Positions 5,558 to 5,861 of a stretch of DNA of 5,861 nucleotides are shown here, one piece after another; the stretch's first letter is position 1, and every line of letters begins with the position of its first letter. The notes beneath the pieces were generated by a model that saw only the letters and a list, made by a program, of their open reading frames with translations, was not told the origin of the DNA and did not search any database. The stretch comes from Desulfuromonadales bacterium (GTDB taxonomy: Bacteria; Desulfobacterota; Desulfuromonadia; Desulfuromonadales; BM103), in contig JAOUDB010000179.1 in the NCBI GenBank assembly GCA_029859485.1, positions 1-5,861 on the forward strand, written 5' to 3'. Position numbers and translations under genes: made by a program.

Positions 5558-5861
5558 TTAGTAGTTGGTCGGGGTTAATTCGAAGTGGGCCTGTGCATGG
5601 TTGCAGGCTGGGCATAGGTCGGGAGCTGAGGTCCCTTCGTGTTGGTATCCACAGTTGCGGCAATTCCAGGTCGCTGCCTGCTTGCGATGGAAGACCTGTT
5701 TGTCTCTGATGTTGTTGAGTAACTTCAGGTAGCGTTCCTCGTGGTATTTCTCGGCAACAGCGATGGACATGAAGACCTCTGCTATCTCTGTAAATCCTTC
5801 TTCACGAGCTGTTGCTGCAAATTCCGGGTACATGATTGTGTGCTCGTAGTTCTCTCCTCCT
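5558..5861 (-). CDS. rbr: Rubrerythrin, C-terminal part (5' end outside window)
   Basis: This is the C-terminal half of rubrerythrin, a non-heme diiron peroxidase that protects anaerobes from hydrogen peroxide. The frame runs off the window edge. The first visible codons encode GGENYEHTI, containing the GExxE diiron-ligand motif, so the ATG at 5833 is internal. Counting from that Met, AEKYHEERY (27-35) supplies the ExxH ligand motif of the last four-helix-bundle helix. Residues 56-85 form the rubredoxin domain, with CRNC (58, 61) and CPAC (74, 77) binding one iron. Full proteins are about 190 aa, so about 90 residues are missing; the diiron ligands of the first helices cannot be checked. It leads directly into desulfoferrodoxin, 18 bp downstream, as the likely first known gene of an oxidative-stress operon whose promoter lies outside the window. 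Confidence 0.95.
   Translation of the reverse strand, partial: GGENYEHTIMYPEFAATAREEGFTEIAEVFMSIAVAEKYHEERYLKLLNNIRDKQVFHRKQAATWNCRNCGYQHEGTSAPDLCPACNHAQAHFELTPTNY

Noticed and set aside
5831..5861. ATG at 5833 (minus strand) with an AGGAGGA upstream as a start for a short rubredoxin-like gene
   Set aside because: The AGGAGGA is about 20 nt from the ATG, too far for a ribosome site, and the bases between encode the conserved rubrerythrin GENYEHT segment in the same frame. It is internal coding sequence.

Overview
The window reads as an ordinary stretch of a Gram-negative, anaerobe-type chromosome of moderate G+C. A lipobox outer-membrane-type lipoprotein, a rubrerythrin-desulfoferrodoxin pair (superoxide and peroxide removal typical of anaerobes), a PilZ protein of the kind common in Myxococcus/Geobacter relatives and a good sigma-54 promoter candidate together suggest a Desulfuromonas/Geobacter-like bacterium. 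This assignment is an inference from gene content, not a sequence match. The genes are tightly packed and all look intact, except the two cut by the window edges. There are no mobile elements, CRISPR arrays, RNA genes or signs of recent transfer.

Layout. Plus strand, 3-1915: the C-terminal part of a membrane Zn protease (M48, Ste24/CAAX type 1), followed 5 bp later by an MFS exporter-type transporter. Plus strand, about 1956-3243: a self-contained two-gene unit with a consensus-like sigma-70 promoter, an FkpA/Mip-type FKBP lipoprotein, a translationally coupled (TGATG) cytoplasmic SlyD-like FKBP, and a strong hairpin terminator. Plus strand, about 3359-4131: a sigma-54-type promoter driving one gene, a degenerate receiver domain fused to a PilZ domain. 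Minus strand, 5026-4145: a six-TM voltage-gated K+ channel with a C-terminal zinc ribbon, converging on the PilZ gene with only 13 bp between the stops. Minus strand, 5861-5122: the end of a rubrerythrin gene, then desulfoferrodoxin, then a hairpin terminator.

How they fit together: the two FKBPs probably serve protein folding in two compartments from one transcript. Rubrerythrin and desulfoferrodoxin form the classic oxygen-detoxification pair. The other genes seem to be neighbours rather than partners. I did not find a clearly undescribed system. The points most worth a second look are the sigma-54-controlled pseudo-receiver/PilZ protein and the zinc-ribbon tail on the K+ channel.
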